Source: Arthrobacter sp. SDTb3-6 (GTDB taxonomy: Bacteria; Actinomycetota; Actinomycetes; Actinomycetales; Micrococcaceae). From it: a stretch of DNA of 46,474 nt. The notes beneath the pieces are model-generated. The model was given only the letters and a program-made list of their open reading frames with translations. It was not told where the DNA came from and searched no databases. A program made the position numbers and the translations under genes. The DNA is taken from the NCBI RefSeq assembly GCF_013376095.1, contig NZ_JAAMFN010000034.1, positions 1 to 46,474 on the forward strand, read 5' to 3'. The stretch's first letter is position 1; each line of letters starts with the position of its first letter. This document shows positions 1 to 8,701 of this stretch, piece by piece.

Positions 1-132
1 CACCGGTGTTACATCGGGTGTAGACACAAAAACCCCTCTGGGAAGGAACGAAAAATTTTCTGCCCGCGAACGTGGCATGCCACACGGGTACGCCCATTCT
101 ATTCCCGGAAGCGGCCGGCGTTGAAACCCGTG

Positions 133-759
133 TCAACGCCCCGCGGGCAGATTGCCGTTCAGCGCCTGGCGGCGTACAGTGGCGACCCGCTGGATGATGG
201 TCACCAGGCTGGCGACCGCCAGCAGGACCAGGACGACGGCGAGCACGGCCTGCGGGATGCCCAGGCCCACCAGCCCGGTCGCCACGAGCACCACCACGAG
301 GCGGTCCGAGCGCTCGGCGATGCCGACATTCGCCGTCATGCCCAGGCCCTCGGCGCGCGCCTTGGCGTAGGAAACGATTGAGCCCAGGACCAGGCAGGTG
401 AGGGCCATGGCTGCGATGAAGTGGTTGTGCCCGCCGGTGTAGAACCAGACCACGATCCCGGCAAAGACGGCGCCATCGCCCACCCGGTCAAGGGTGGAAT
501 CCAGGAAGGCCCCCCATTTGCCGGACCGGTCCAGCATGCGGGCCATGAGCCCGTCGAGGATGTCGGAGAAGACGAAGACCGTGATGACCACGGTGCCCCA
601 GAACAACTGCCCCATGGGGTACCCGATGAGGGCGCCCGCCGCCACGCCCAGGGTGCCGATGATGGTGACGGCGTCCGGTGACACCTTCAGGCGCACCAGC
701 AGCGCCGCAACCGGTGTAAAGATGGCTGCGAACAGCGCGCGGGCGTACTTGTTCAGCAT
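133..759 (-). CDS. pgsA: Phosphatidylinositol phosphate synthase (CDP-alcohol phosphatidyltransferase)
   Basis: This 208-aa integral membrane protein carries the CDP-alcohol phosphotransferase signature: D66-x2-D69-G70-x2-A73-R74, then G83, D87 and D91. Those aspartates bind the divalent metals that hold the CDP group. Several hydrophobic helices follow to the C-terminus. In actinobacteria the member next to a HIT protein and thrS makes phosphatidylinositol phosphate from CDP-diacylglycerol and inositol phosphate, the first step toward phosphatidylinositol and its mannosides; that assignment rests on gene order and family knowledge. The ATG start is chosen because residues upstream of it in the open frame are antisense-like and overlap the HIT gene. 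It lies about 30 nt downstream of the HIT stop, so the two are probably co-transcribed. The acyltransferase and mannosyltransferase that often follow would lie outside the window. Confidence 0.9.
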   Translation of the reverse strand: MLNKYARALFAAIFTPVAALLVRLKVSPDAVTIIGTLGVAAGALIGYPMGQLFWGTVVITVFVFSDILDGLMARMLDRSGKWGAFLDSTLDRVGDGAVFAGIVVWFYTGGHNHFIAAMALTCLVLGSIVSYAKARAEGLGMTANVGIAERSDRLVVVLVATGLVGLGIPQAVLAVVLVLLAVASLVTIIQRVATVRRQALNGNLPAGR

Positions 760-788
760 TGATGGTTCCTCGTCCTGGTAGGTGCCTG

Positions 789-1349
789 CTAGCCGATTCC
801 GCCCCAGGCGCCGGCGATCTGCCCACGCGCGTCTCCGAGGGTCTGGGTGATGGCCTTGGTCCCGGCGATGATGGGCAGGAAGTTTCCGTCCCCGCCCCAG
901 CGCGGCACAATGTGCTGGTGCAGGTGAGAGGCAATGCCTGCACCTCCCGTGACGCCCTGGTTCATCCCCAGGTTGAATCCCGACGGGTTGGACACGGCCC
1001 GCAACACGCGCATGGCCTGTTGGGACAGCTCGGCGAACTCCGCCGTCTCGGCCACGGTCAGGTCCGTGTAGTCGGGCACGTGCCGGTACGGGCACACCAG
1101 CAGGTGGCCCGGGTTGTACGGAAACAGGTTCAGCACCACATAGGCCAGGCTGCCGCGGTGGACAATGAGGGATTCCTCGTCGCTTCGCCCCGGGGCCTCG
1201 CAGAACGGGCAGTTGTGCGTGCCGGTGACCTGCTCCTGCCCGCCCTTGACATAGGCCAGGCGGTGCGGCGTCCAGAGCCGCTGAAAGGCATCCGGCACAC
1301 CTGGAAGCTCAAAGTCGTCCTGCATGGACGCCACACCCTGTTCACTCAC
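789..1349 (-). CDS. HIT family hydrolase / Ap4A phosphorylase-like
   Basis: 186 aa. The histidine triad H142-L-H144-Q-H146-IVPRW is intact, and a C47-P-F-C50 pair near the N-terminus is the zinc site seen in actinobacterial HIT proteins. The Mycobacterium homologue encoded between thrS and pgsA degrades diadenosine tetraphosphate; the same neighbours are present here, so a role in clearing Ap4A made by aminoacyl-tRNA synthetases is a reasonable inference. The ATG overlaps the thrS stop codon by 4 nt (ATGA), indicating translational coupling with thrS. A second in-frame Met at residue 9 could be an alternative start. Confidence 0.9.
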   Translation of the reverse strand: MSEQGVASMQDDFELPGVPDAFQRLWTPHRLAYVKGGQEQVTGTHNCPFCEAPGRSDEESLIVHRGSLAYVVLNLFPYNPGHLLVCPYRHVPDYTDLTVAETAEFAELSQQAMRVLRAVSNPSGFNLGMNQGVTGGAGIASHLHQHIVPRWGGDGNFLPIIAGTKAITQTLGDARGQIAGAWGGIG

Positions 1350-3355
1350 GCCGTGCGGTTCCTGACGGCTTCAACGATGCGGCGCACGGCTTCGTCAACG
1401 GCCACGCCGTTGTCCTGGCTGCCGTCGCGGAAGCGGAAGGAGACCGCGTTGGCGTCGGCGTCGTCGCCGCCGGCGATCAGCACAAACGGCACCTTTTCCT
1501 TGCTGGCCGTGCGGATCTTCTTGGGGAACCGGTCGCTGGAGGTGTCCACCTCGGCACGGATGCCCTGCTGCTTGAGCTTGGCCACGACGTCGAACATGTA
1601 GTCGTTGAATGCCTCGGCAACCGGGATGGCCACCACCTGGACGGGCGAAAGCCAGGCCGGGAAAGCGCCCGCGTAGTGTTCGGTCAACACGCCCATGAAG
1701 CGCTCCACCGAGCCAAAGAGGGCGCGGTGGATCATGACCGGGCGCTGGCGGGTGCCGTCGGCCGCCTGGTACTCCAGTTCAAAACGCTCGGGCAGGTTGA
1801 AGTCCAGCTGGATGGTGGACATCTGCCAGGTGCGGCCCAGCGCATCCTTGGCCTGGACGGAGATCTTCGGTCCGTAGAACGCCGCGCCGCCGGGATCGGC
1901 CACCAGTTCGAGCCCGGAAGCCGTGGCAACGTCGGCCAGCGTCTGGGTGGCTTCCTCCCAGACCTCGTCGGAGCCGACGAACTTTTCCGGGTCCTTGGTG
2001 GAGAGCTCCAGGTAGAAGTCGTTCAGCCCGTAGTCCTTCAAGAGGGACAGCACGAAGTTCAGCGTCTCGGTGAGCTCGTCCTTCATCTGCTCCTTGCTGC
2101 AGTAGATGTGGGCGTCGTCCTGTGTCATGCCGCGCACGCGGGTGAGGCCGTGGACCACGCCGGACTTCTCGTAGCGGTAGACCGAGCCGAACTCGAACAG
2201 GCGCAGCGGCAGTTCGCGGTAGGACCGTCCGCGGGAGCGGAAGATCAGGTTGTGCATGGGGCAGTTCATGGGCTTGAGGTAGTAGTCCTGGCCGGGCTTG
2301 CGCACCGTGCCGTCCTCATTGAGTTCGGCGTCCACGTGCATGGGCGGGAACATGCCGTCCTTGTACCAGTCCAGGTGGCCGGACACCTCGTACAGGTGGC
2401 CCTTGGTGATGTGGGGGGTGTAGACGAAGTCGTAGCCGGCCTCCACGTGGCGCTTGCGCGAGTAGTCCTCCATCTCCTTGCGGATGATGCCGCCCTTGGG
2501 GTGGAAGACGGGCAGGCCGGAGCCCAGCTCGTCGGGGAAAGAGAACAGGTCAAGTTCGACGCCGAGCTTGCGGTGGTCCCGGCGCTCGGCCTCCGCGATG
2601 CGTTCCTGGTAGGCCTTCAGCGCCTCCTTGGTGGGCCACGCCGTGCCGTAGATGCGCTGCAGCTGCTGGTTTTTCTGGTTGCCCAGCCAGTACGCGGCGG
2701 AGGTGCGTGTCAGGGCAAAGGCGTTGGAGATCAGCTTGGTGTTGGGCAGGTGCGGGCCGCGGCACAGGTCGCACCAGACCTCCTCCCCGCTCTTGCGGTC
2801 AATGTTGGAGTAGATGGTGATGTCACCGGCTCCCACCTCGACGTTGACCCCTTCGCCGGCCGTGTCGGCGTCGGAAGCCTTGCCCAGCAGTTCCAGCTTG
2901 TAGGGCTCGTTGGCCATGGCTTCGCGGGCCTCGGCCTCGGAGACGACGCGGCGGGCGAACCTTTGGTTTTGGTTGACGATCTTCTGCATCATCTTCTCAA
3001 GCGTCTTCAGGTCCTCGGGCGTGAAAGGCTCGGCGACGTCAAAGTCAAAGTAGAAGCCGTCGGTGATGTAGGGGCCGATGCCGAGCTTGGCGTCGGGGCG
3101 CAGCTGCTGCACGGCCTGGGCCATGACGTGGGCCGTGGAGTGGCGCAGCACGTTCAGCCCGTCCGGGGAGTCCACAGTGACGGGTTCAACGACGGCGCCG
3201 TCGGCCAGCGGGGTGGCCAGGTCCGTCAGGACGCCGTCCACGCGGGCCACGACAACCTCGCGGCGGTCAAAGAACAGTTCCGCACCGGTGGTGCCGGTGG
3301 CCACCGTCGTCGTCTCGCCGTCGACTTTAATGGTGATCTGTGTATCCACTGGCAC
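1346..3355 (-). CDS. thrS: Threonyl-tRNA synthetase
   Basis: 669 aa, full length for class II ThrRS. In order: an N-terminal TGS domain (about 1-62), the editing domain with H72-x3-H76 and the C198/H202 pair, the class II catalytic core (about 265-560) with zinc ligand C365 in PMNCPMH, motif 2 near [21 protein letters not shown], motif 3 around [14 protein letters not shown], and the anticodon-binding domain. It charges tRNA-Thr in the cytoplasm. The start is GTG at 3353-3355 with AAGGAG (complement of 3362-3367) six bases upstream. The gene begins only 18 nt after the dnaE2 stop, so its promoter must lie inside the 3' part of dnaE2 or it is read through from there. No T-box or other leader is possible in so short a gap. 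Confidence 0.97.
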   Translation of the reverse strand: MPVDTQITIKVDGETTTVATGTTGAELFFDRREVVVARVDGVLTDLATPLADGAVVEPVTVDSPDGLNVLRHSTAHVMAQAVQQLRPDAKLGIGPYITDGFYFDFDVAEPFTPEDLKTLEKMMQKIVNQNQRFARRVVSEAEAREAMANEPYKLELLGKASDADTAGEGVNVEVGAGDITIYSNIDRKSGEEVWCDLCRGPHLPNTKLISNAFALTRTSAAYWLGNQKNQQLQRIYGTAWPTKEALKAYQERIAEAERRDHRKLGVELDLFSFPDELGSGLPVFHPKGGIIRKEMEDYSRKRHVEAGYDFVYTPHITKGHLYEVSGHLDWYKDGMFPPMHVDAELNEDGTVRKPGQDYYLKPMNCPMHNLIFRSRGRSYRELPLRLFEFGSVYRYEKSGVVHGLTRVRGMTQDDAHIYCSKEQMKDELTETLNFVLSLLKDYGLNDFYLELSTKDPEKFVGSDEVWEEATQTLADVATASGLELVADPGGAAFYGPKISVQAKDALGRTWQMSTIQLDFNLPERFELEYQAADGTRQRPVMIHRALFGSVERFMGVLTEHYAGAFPAWLSPVQVVAIPVAEAFNDYMFDVVAKLKQQGIRAEVDTSSDRFPKKIRTASKEKVPFVLIAGGDDADANAVSFRFRDGSQDNGVAVDEAVRRIVEAVRNRTA

Positions 3356-3373
3356 GGGTAACTCCTTGATTTG

Positions 3374-6300
3374 TCATGTATGGCCCCTTGTCCAAGCAAC
3401 ATACGGGGGTTGCTGTGGGCCTCCTTGATCGTATCGGTTTCGCGCAGCGCCAACCAACCCGGCCGGGCACGCACCTTCCGGCGCCGCTTGGCCGGTCCGG
3501 TGGTCCAATCCCTCGGACTCCATGAGCCGGGCCAGGCCGGCGACGGTCGGTTCCGGCTTTCCCGGCGCGGGGTGCCGGGAGTCCTGCGGCCTTCGCGGGT
3601 CCTGGAGGCAGCCCGGGCCCGGCAGGGTTTCCGGCCGGCCCAGGTCCCAGGCCTCCAGTGCCTGCAGGCTGATGCCGCGCGGGCCGGTGCGCCGGGTCAG
3701 GCCCCGGATCAGCAGCATCCGGGTGCCAAACAGCAAGGGACCGGAGCGGTCCTGGGCTTCATGGAAGAACGTGGCATCAACGCAGCCGGTGCCGTCGTCG
3801 ATGCTGATGAACACCACGCGCCGCCCGCCGCGCATGGGCGGGGTCTGGGTGGCCACGCGCACCCCGGCCACCAGCACCTCGGAGTTGTTGCGCAGCCCCA
3901 GCAGCCGGTCCGAGGTCGTCACGCCAAGTTCGGCCAGCAGCGGGGCATAGCTGTCCATCAGGTGCGCGCTGGCGTCCAGTGCGAGCAGGTCCAGCTCGGT
4001 GCGCACGGTCTCCGCCTGGGTGGGTGCGGGAAGCCTGGCCGGCAGGGTGCCCAGCTCCAACTCCCCCAGCGGCAGGTGCAGCTGCCCTTCCATCGGCTCG
4101 TTGTGCCTGCCGGATTTCGGTGCCGGCAGGCTGTTGACATGGGCCACCAGGTCCGCCCGGTTGGCCGTGTTGCCGGTGGCCTGCTGGGCGCTGCGCTGCA
4201 GGGAGTCCAGGGCACCGAGCTGGGCCAGCCGCTTCAGGACGGGCCGGGACACCCGGGCCCGGCTGCGCAGGTCCGCCAGGGAGTCGTAGGGCTGCCCGGC
4301 CACAATCCGCTTCAGTTCCGTGCCGGACAGCCCGTACACGTCCGCCAGGCTCAGCCGGATCCCCGTCACTTCCTCCCCGGCCGCTTCCCTTCCGGCCGTT
4401 GCGCAGCCAGTTGCGCCGCCCGTTGCTCCGCCGCTGTTCCCGCCGCTCCCGCCAGGAACGGCCCGCGTGCGTTCGGCCCGGTAGGAGCCGGTGCTGGCGT
4501 TCACGTCCAGGGGCAGGATGGGGATGCCCATCCGCCGGGCCTCCGCCACGAGCAGCCGGCGCGGGTACATGCCGGGGTCGTGTTCCCACAGCCCGGCCAA
4601 AAACTCCGCCGGGTGGTGGGCCTTCAGCCAGGCCGACTGGTAGGTGGGCATGGCGAAGGCGGCGCCGTGGGCCTTGCAAAAGCCGAAGCTGCCGAAGGCC
4701 TTCAGCGTCTCCCACACCTCCTCGATGGTCTCCGGGCCGTATCCCTTGGCGCGGGCGCTGGTGCGGAAGAAGGCCTCCACGGCCGGTTCCTGCTCCGGAT
4801 TGCCCAGCCGGCGTCGGTGCTCGTCGGCGTGGGACAGGGAGCAGCCCGTCATGACGTGGAAGGTGCGCAGCACCTGCTCGTGGAACACCGTCACCCCGTG
4901 CGTTTCGGCCAGGGCGGGCTTGAGATCCGGGTGCGCATAGTGTTCGGGGGCAAAGCCGTGCCGGTTTTCCAGGTAGGGCTTGACCATGTTCGACTTCATG
5001 GGGCCGGGGCGGAACAGGGAGATGTCAATGATGAGGTCGTTGAACTCGCGCGGGGCCATCTTGCCCACCAGCTCGCGCTGGCCCGGGGATTCGATCTGGA
5101 AGCAGCCCAGCGTGTGGGTGCTGCGGATCAGCTCAAAGGTGGGTTCGTCGTCGAGCGGGACGGCGTCAAGGTCAATCCGGCCGTCCTCCCCCACGTAGTC
5201 CGGGCCCCGCCCGTCGGGGCCCGCCGGGTGGCGCCCCGCAGCCACCACCTCCGCCTTGGAGGGGTGCAGCCGGACCACTTCGCGCACAGCGTAGGCCATG
5301 GCGCTTTGCATGCGCACGCCCAGCACGTCCAGCTTGAGCATGCCCATCGGGTCCATGTCGTGTTTGTCGAACTGGCTCATCGGCAGGCCCAGCCCGCTGG
5401 GCTGCACCGGGGTGCGGTCCAGCAGGGTGGCATCGCCCAGGATCACCCCGCACGGGTGCATGGAAATGTGCCGGGGCAGCCGGTCCAGCCGTTCGGTGAG
5501 GTCCACCAGCAGGTCCAGCTGCGTGCCGCCGCCCAGCTCGTGGGCCTGCTCCACCCGGGCGGCAAAGTCGCGCAGCTCCGGCTTTTCCACCAGGGCCTCC
5601 CGGAAGGAGCGTGCCGAGAAGCGCCACAACTGCTTGGCGATCCCGTCCACGTCCTCCGGGTCCATGCCCAGGGCCAGCCCGGCGTCGCGCACGGCCCCGC
5701 GGGCCCGGTAGCCGTTTTGCATGCTCATCAGCGTCACGCGCCGGGGACCGAACCGTTCAAAGATGCGGTGGTAGACGTTGTGCCGTTCGGCGCTTTCCAC
5801 ATCGAGGTCGATGTCCGGCAGCGTGGAGCGGTCCCGGGAGAGGAAGCGTTCAAAGAGGAGGTCGTTGGCGATGGGGTCCACCGCGCTGATGCCCAACAGG
5901 TAGTTCACCAGCGACGACGCCCCGGACCCCCTCGCGGCCCGGCGCACCCCCATGCCGCGGATCATCTCCGAGACCTCGGCCACGGTCAGGAAGTAGGAGG
6001 CAAAGCCGAGGTCGTTGATGGTGTCCATTTCCATGGTGAGCCGGTCCCGGACGGCGGCCAGCCTGCCCCCGCCAATTCCGGGGAAGCGCAGGCTTAGCCC
6101 GGCCTCGGCCCGCTGCCACAGTTCCCTGGCCGGGGCCTGGGACAGGCCGAGCACGGCCGCCTCGGGGGTGACCGGCCTTTTCCAGCCCAGGTCCGCCGCC
6201 GGATCCAGCCGGCACTTGTCCGCCACCTTGAGCGTGTTGGCCCACAGCTGCTCCAGTTCCGCCGTGCCGTAGCCGCCCTGGCCAACAATCTCCCGCCCCG

Positions 6301-7120
6301 CCCGGTGCATGTCCGCACCGCTTTTCAGCCAGCCCTGCCCCGTGGGCTGGAGGCCGGGCAGCCGGCCCAGGGGGGTGATGGCCCGGGCGGCGTCCAGCAC
6401 GTCGGCGGTGGGGGCGTCGTCCGCGGTGCAGTACCGCACGGCGTTGGCCAGCACCGCGGGGACGCCAAATTCCTCGGCCAGTTTGAGCATGCGCACCGCG
6501 CGGGTGGTGCTCAAGGGTCCCCCGGGCTCGCTGAAGTGGCTCACGACCTCAACGGCCAGGGTGCCGGCCGGCATCGCGTGCAGCCAGGCCGCAAACCTGG
6601 TCCGGGGCGCCAGGTACCGCCGCCCGCCCATGGCCCCGGCGACGTCGGAGAACGGGCCCACCAGCACGGTCAGGGCCGGTTCACCGGTTTCCGGGTCCAG
6701 CACGCCGCCGGCCAGTTCCGCCAGGGTCAGGCCCACGGGGCCCTGTTGCCGGGCGTGCGCGGCGGAGACCAGCCGGCACAGGGCCGCATACCCCGCACCG
6801 GCACGCAGCGCCCGGCCGCCGTGGGCCAGGACCACCACCCGCCCGGTCTCCACGGGCGCCGGGCGGGAACGGGACGGGCCCGCCCCGCTTCCCTGGCCGG
6901 CGTCGTCCAGGATGGCGAGGTCGACGCCCAGGATGGGGTCTATCCCGGCAGCCATGCAGGCCTGGACGTGCTTGATGGCACCATAGAGCCCGTCGCGGTC
7001 GGTGGCGGCCAGCGCGTCGGCGCCGTCGGCGGCTGCGGCCTGCACCAGGTCATCGGGCCAGGAAACCCCGTAGTGGGCGCTGTAGGCGCTGGCGGCATGC
7101 AAATGCACAAACTTAGGCAC
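3374..7120 (-). CDS. dnaE2: Error-prone DNA polymerase III alpha subunit DnaE2 (ImuC)
   Basis: 1248 aa. It starts with a PHP domain (HLHAASAYS, DRDGLYG), followed by the C-family polymerase palm and fingers with the catalytic LPDIDLD motif, a helix-hairpin-helix region (DVYGLSGTELKRIV) and an OB-fold (VLVAGVRVATQTPPMRGGRRV). DnaE2 carries out translesion synthesis and induced mutagenesis, normally with ImuA and ImuB. The start is GTG, overlapping the DUF6504 gene by 8 nt. Two oddities stand out: a Gly/Ala/Thr-rich low-complexity insert (encoded about 4368-4462) between polymerase and HhH regions, and a tail of about 88 residues after the usual end at LQALEAWDL, rich in Pro, Arg and Gly. No imuA/imuB genes adjoin it in this window. 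Confidence 0.95.
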   Translation of the reverse strand: MPKFVHLHAASAYSAHYGVSWPDDLVQAAAADGADALAATDRDGLYGAIKHVQACMAAGIDPILGVDLAILDDAGQGSGAGPSRSRPAPVETGRVVVLAHGGRALRAGAGYAALCRLVSAAHARQQGPVGLTLAELAGGVLDPETGEPALTVLVGPFSDVAGAMGGRRYLAPRTRFAAWLHAMPAGTLAVEVVSHFSEPGGPLSTTRAVRMLKLAEEFGVPAVLANAVRYCTADDAPTADVLDAARAITPLGRLPGLQPTGQGWLKSGADMHRAGREIVGQGGYGTAELEQLWANTLKVADKCRLDPAADLGWKRPVTPEAAVLGLSQAPARELWQRAEAGLSLRFPGIGGGRLAAVRDRLTMEMDTINDLGFASYFLTVAEVSEMIRGMGVRRAARGSGASSLVNYLLGISAVDPIANDLLFERFLSRDRSTLPDIDLDVESAERHNVYHRIFERFGPRRVTLMSMQNGYRARGAVRDAGLALGMDPEDVDGIAKQLWRFSARSFREALVEKPELRDFAARVEQAHELGGGTQLDLLVDLTERLDRLPRHISMHPCGVILGDATLLDRTPVQPSGLGLPMSQFDKHDMDPMGMLKLDVLGVRMQSAMAYAVREVVRLHPSKAEVVAAGRHPAGPDGRGPDYVGEDGRIDLDAVPLDDEPTFELIRSTHTLGCFQIESPGQRELVGKMAPREFNDLIIDISLFRPGPMKSNMVKPYLENRHGFAPEHYAHPDLKPALAETHGVTVFHEQVLRTFHVMTGCSLSHADEHRRRLGNPEQEPAVEAFFRTSARAKGYGPETIEEVWETLKAFGSFGFCKAHGAAFAMPTYQSAWLKAHHPAEFLAGLWEHDPGMYPRRLLVAEARRMGIPILPLDVNASTGSYRAERTRAVPGGSGGNSGGATGGATGCATAGREAAGEEVTGIRLSLADVYGLSGTELKRIVAGQPYDSLADLRSRARVSRPVLKRLAQLGALDSLQRSAQQATGNTANRADLVAHVNSLPAPKSGRHNEPMEGQLHLPLGELELGTLPARLPAPTQAETVRTELDLLALDASAHLMDSYAPLLAELGVTTSDRLLGLRNNSEVLVAGVRVATQTPPMRGGRRVVFISIDDGTGCVDATFFHEAQDRSGPLLFGTRMLLIRGLTRRTGPRGISLQALEAWDLGRPETLPGPGCLQDPRRPQDSRHPAPGKPEPTVAGLARLMESEGLDHRTGQAAPEGACPAGLVGAARNRYDQGGPQQPPYVAWTRGHT

Positions 7121-7454
7121 CGGGTTCCAGCTCTTCCACCGTTTCGGTTAACGCATCGTGAATTTTTATGACCCGCCACCGGCCGGACGGCAGGTACCTG
7201 ACCAGGTCCAGGGTCAGCAGCGGTGCGTTGCGGGATCCGCCGTCGCGGCGGACCTGCACCCGCCAGATTTCCCTGTCCACCAGGCCCGCCCCCGTTCCCG
7301 GGGCGGCGCGGGTTTCCTCATCCCACCAGTTGCGCCGCCGGTACCAGCGCAGGGGCTCGGCGGCGAGCGTGTAGCGCCCGCCGCGCCAGGCCAGGTGCAG
7401 CGGCAGCCCGGCGGCGGTCTCCACCACCTCGATGCCTTCACTGAAAGTGCCCAT
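7113..7454 (-). CDS. DUF6504 family protein, dnaE2 partner gene
   Basis: 113 aa if translation starts at the ATG encoding MGTFSEGIEV; an in-frame ATG at 7505 would add 17 residues of no family character, so the shorter start is preferred (a GGAGGT sits 11 bases upstream). The protein is small, basic and rich in Trp/Arg, with PLHLAWRGGRYTLAAEPLRWYRR near the start and EIWRVQV and GRWRVIKIHDA toward the end. Proteins of this type are commonly encoded directly upstream of actinobacterial dnaE2. Its 3' end overlaps dnaE2 by 8 nt, implying translational coupling. Molecular role is unknown; a part in DnaE2-dependent translesion synthesis is inferred from position only. Confidence 0.75.
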   Translation of the reverse strand: MGTFSEGIEVVETAAGLPLHLAWRGGRYTLAAEPLRWYRRRNWWDEETRAAPGTGAGLVDREIWRVQVRRDGGSRNAPLLTLDLVRYLPSGRWRVIKIHDALTETVEELEPGA

Positions 7455-7531
7455 GCGTGCCTGCCACCTCCGCCTGCCACACCACGCGCCATGCAGCATG
7501 TACATGGCGCCCGTTTAGTACTAGGAAATAT

Positions 7532-7556
7532 ATTCTAATAAATGTAGTGTACGCTC
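7532..7556 (-). promoter_or_regulatory. Putative promoter of the DUF6504-dnaE2 operon with NrdR-like element
   Basis: An AT-rich island between divergent genes holds a minus-strand -10-like TAGAAT (complement of 7532-7537) and, abutting it, AATAAATGTAGT followed by GTACGCTC (7537-7556, plus-strand reading). This 20-mer matches 17 of 20 bases with the element ahead of nrdH (24939-24958), in the same orientation to the downstream gene. No LexA-type GAAC-N4-GTTC box was seen nearby. The similarity is directly visible; regulator identity is inferred. Confidence 0.4.
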
Positions 7557-7656
7557 ACTTCACGCGGCAAGAAAGTCGCCAATTGGGAAGAATTTCGCCT
7601 CGGACGGGCATTTACCGGCCCCGCCGTACGTTAAGCAATTACCTGCCACGGCACCG

Positions 7657-7685
7657 GCACCGGGGATCCGCCGGATCCCCGGTGC
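7657..7685. other. Perfect 14-bp stem hairpin upstream of the GNAT gene
   Basis: CACCGGGGATCCG (7658-7670) is followed after one base by its exact complement CGGATCCCCGGTG (7672-7684), and the flanking G7657/C7685 also pair. It lies about 40 nt before the GNAT start, within its probable 5' untranslated region. There is no T-run after it, so it is not a standard terminator. The rest of the 272-nt gap between the divergent genes holds no recognisable gene. Confidence 0.6.
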
Positions 7686-7726
7686 ACCTTGCACTGTTGG
7701 CCCCGCAACGACATAAGGAGCGTTCC

Positions 7727-8233
7727 ATGACAGACATGGTCACCCTCATCGCCAGGACCACGCCGCTTGAGCGGGAACTCAAAACCGCCTCCCGCACCGT
7801 GGAGGATTCCGACCTCCCCCGGCTCGGGGAGCTCTACTTCACCGCCTATGACCCGGGCCTGGCGGGCGAAACGCTGCAGGTTGCCATGGACAACATGCGT
7901 GCCTCGCTGGCCGGCAAGTACGGGCAGTTCCTGCCCAAGGCGTCCCACGTGGCGCTGGATGAAAACGACAGGATCGTGGCCGCGGTGCTCGTCGTCGAAC
8001 GCGCCCTGGGTGACGACACGCCCGAGTCGCCGTTCATCATTGAACTCATTACGGACCGCAACCACCGCCGGCAGGGGCTGGCCGAGGACCTGGTCCTGGC
8101 CACGATGGACACCCTGTTCAACGAAGGGCACCAGGAGGTGGCCCTGCGCGTGGAGGAAAGCAACTCGGCCGCACTGGCCCTCTACCTGTCCCTCGACTTC
8201 CGCCGGTGGACCCCCGAGGACAGCGACGACTAG
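7727..8233 (+). CDS. GNAT family N-acetyltransferase
   Basis: 168 aa. The acetyl-CoA binding motif A is visible as the stretch IIELITDRNHRRQGLAEDL (V-x-x-x-x-R-x-x-G-x-G/A type, here RNHRRQGLAEDLV), followed by the ESNSAALALYLSLDFRR segment typical of the GNAT C-terminal motif B. It should transfer an acetyl group from acetyl-CoA to an amine; the substrate cannot be told. ATG start at 7727 with AAGGAG at 7715-7720. A large hairpin precedes it. The VOC gene begins 12 nt downstream and is probably co-transcribed. Confidence 0.85.
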   Translation: MTDMVTLIARTTPLERELKTASRTVEDSDLPRLGELYFTAYDPGLAGETLQVAMDNMRASLAGKYGQFLPKASHVALDENDRIVAAVLVVERALGDDTPESPFIIELITDRNHRRQGLAEDLVLATMDTLFNEGHQEVALRVEESNSAALALYLSLDFRRWTPEDSDD

Positions 8234-8245
8234 GCTGCCGGGACC

Positions 8246-8677
8246 GTGGAACAACGGCTGAACTTCATCACCCTGGGAGTCCGCGATGTTGCCCGCTCCC
8301 GCAGCTTTTACGTGGACGGGCTGGGCTGGACCCCGCGGCTGGAGGTGCCCGGCGACGTCCTCTTCCTGCAGGTCAACCACGGCCTGGTCCTGTCCCTGTG
8401 GAAGCGCGCCCAGATGGCCGCCGAGCTCGGGGTCCCGGAAGACGGGCTGCGCGCTGACATTGCCGCCCTCACGCTGAGCCACAATGTGAGCAGTCCCGCC
8501 GAGGTCGACGCCGTGGTGGGCCAGGCGCGGGAGGCGGGGGCCGACGTCGCAAGTCCGCCCAGGCAGCAGCCCTGGGGCGGGTACAGCGGCTACTTCGCCG
8601 ACCCGGACGGCTTCCGCTGGGAAGTGGCCTACAACCCCACCTGGGCCGTGGACGACGCCGGGCACGTGACGGTCTGA
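8246..8677 (+). CDS. VOC family protein (glyoxalase/bleomycin-resistance fold)
   Basis: 143 aa, one vicinal-oxygen-chelate domain: the N-terminal FITLGVRDVARSRSFYVDGLGW module and the C-terminal GGYSGYFADPDGFRWEVAYNP module are both clear. The Glu of WEV is a usual metal ligand in the family. Function could be a lyase, dioxygenase or binding protein; nothing here decides. Start is GTG, 12 nt after the GNAT stop. The gene converges on the glutamine amidotransferase with only 24 nt between stops, where a GC-rich stretch ends in a run of five T (8699-8703) that may act as a weak terminator. Confidence 0.85.
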   Translation: MEQRLNFITLGVRDVARSRSFYVDGLGWTPRLEVPGDVLFLQVNHGLVLSLWKRAQMAAELGVPEDGLRADIAALTLSHNVSSPAEVDAVVGQAREAGADVASPPRQQPWGGYSGYFADPDGFRWEVAYNPTWAVDDAGHVTV

Positions 8678-8701
8678 GCCCTGCCGCGGCCCGGCCGGTT
8701 T

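Noticed and set aside
1-132. Partial gene at the left edge
   Set aside because: Short, AT-mixed stretch with stops in all frames of interest and no motif; nothing beyond the pgsA 3' flank can be supported.
3371-6097. 908-codon open frame opposite dnaE2
   Set aside because: It is antisense to a clear polymerase gene; long antisense frames are expected at this GC content and the product has no domain.
7455-7726. LexA/SOS box for dnaE2
   Set aside because: No GAAC-N4-GTTC or close variant was found in the gap.
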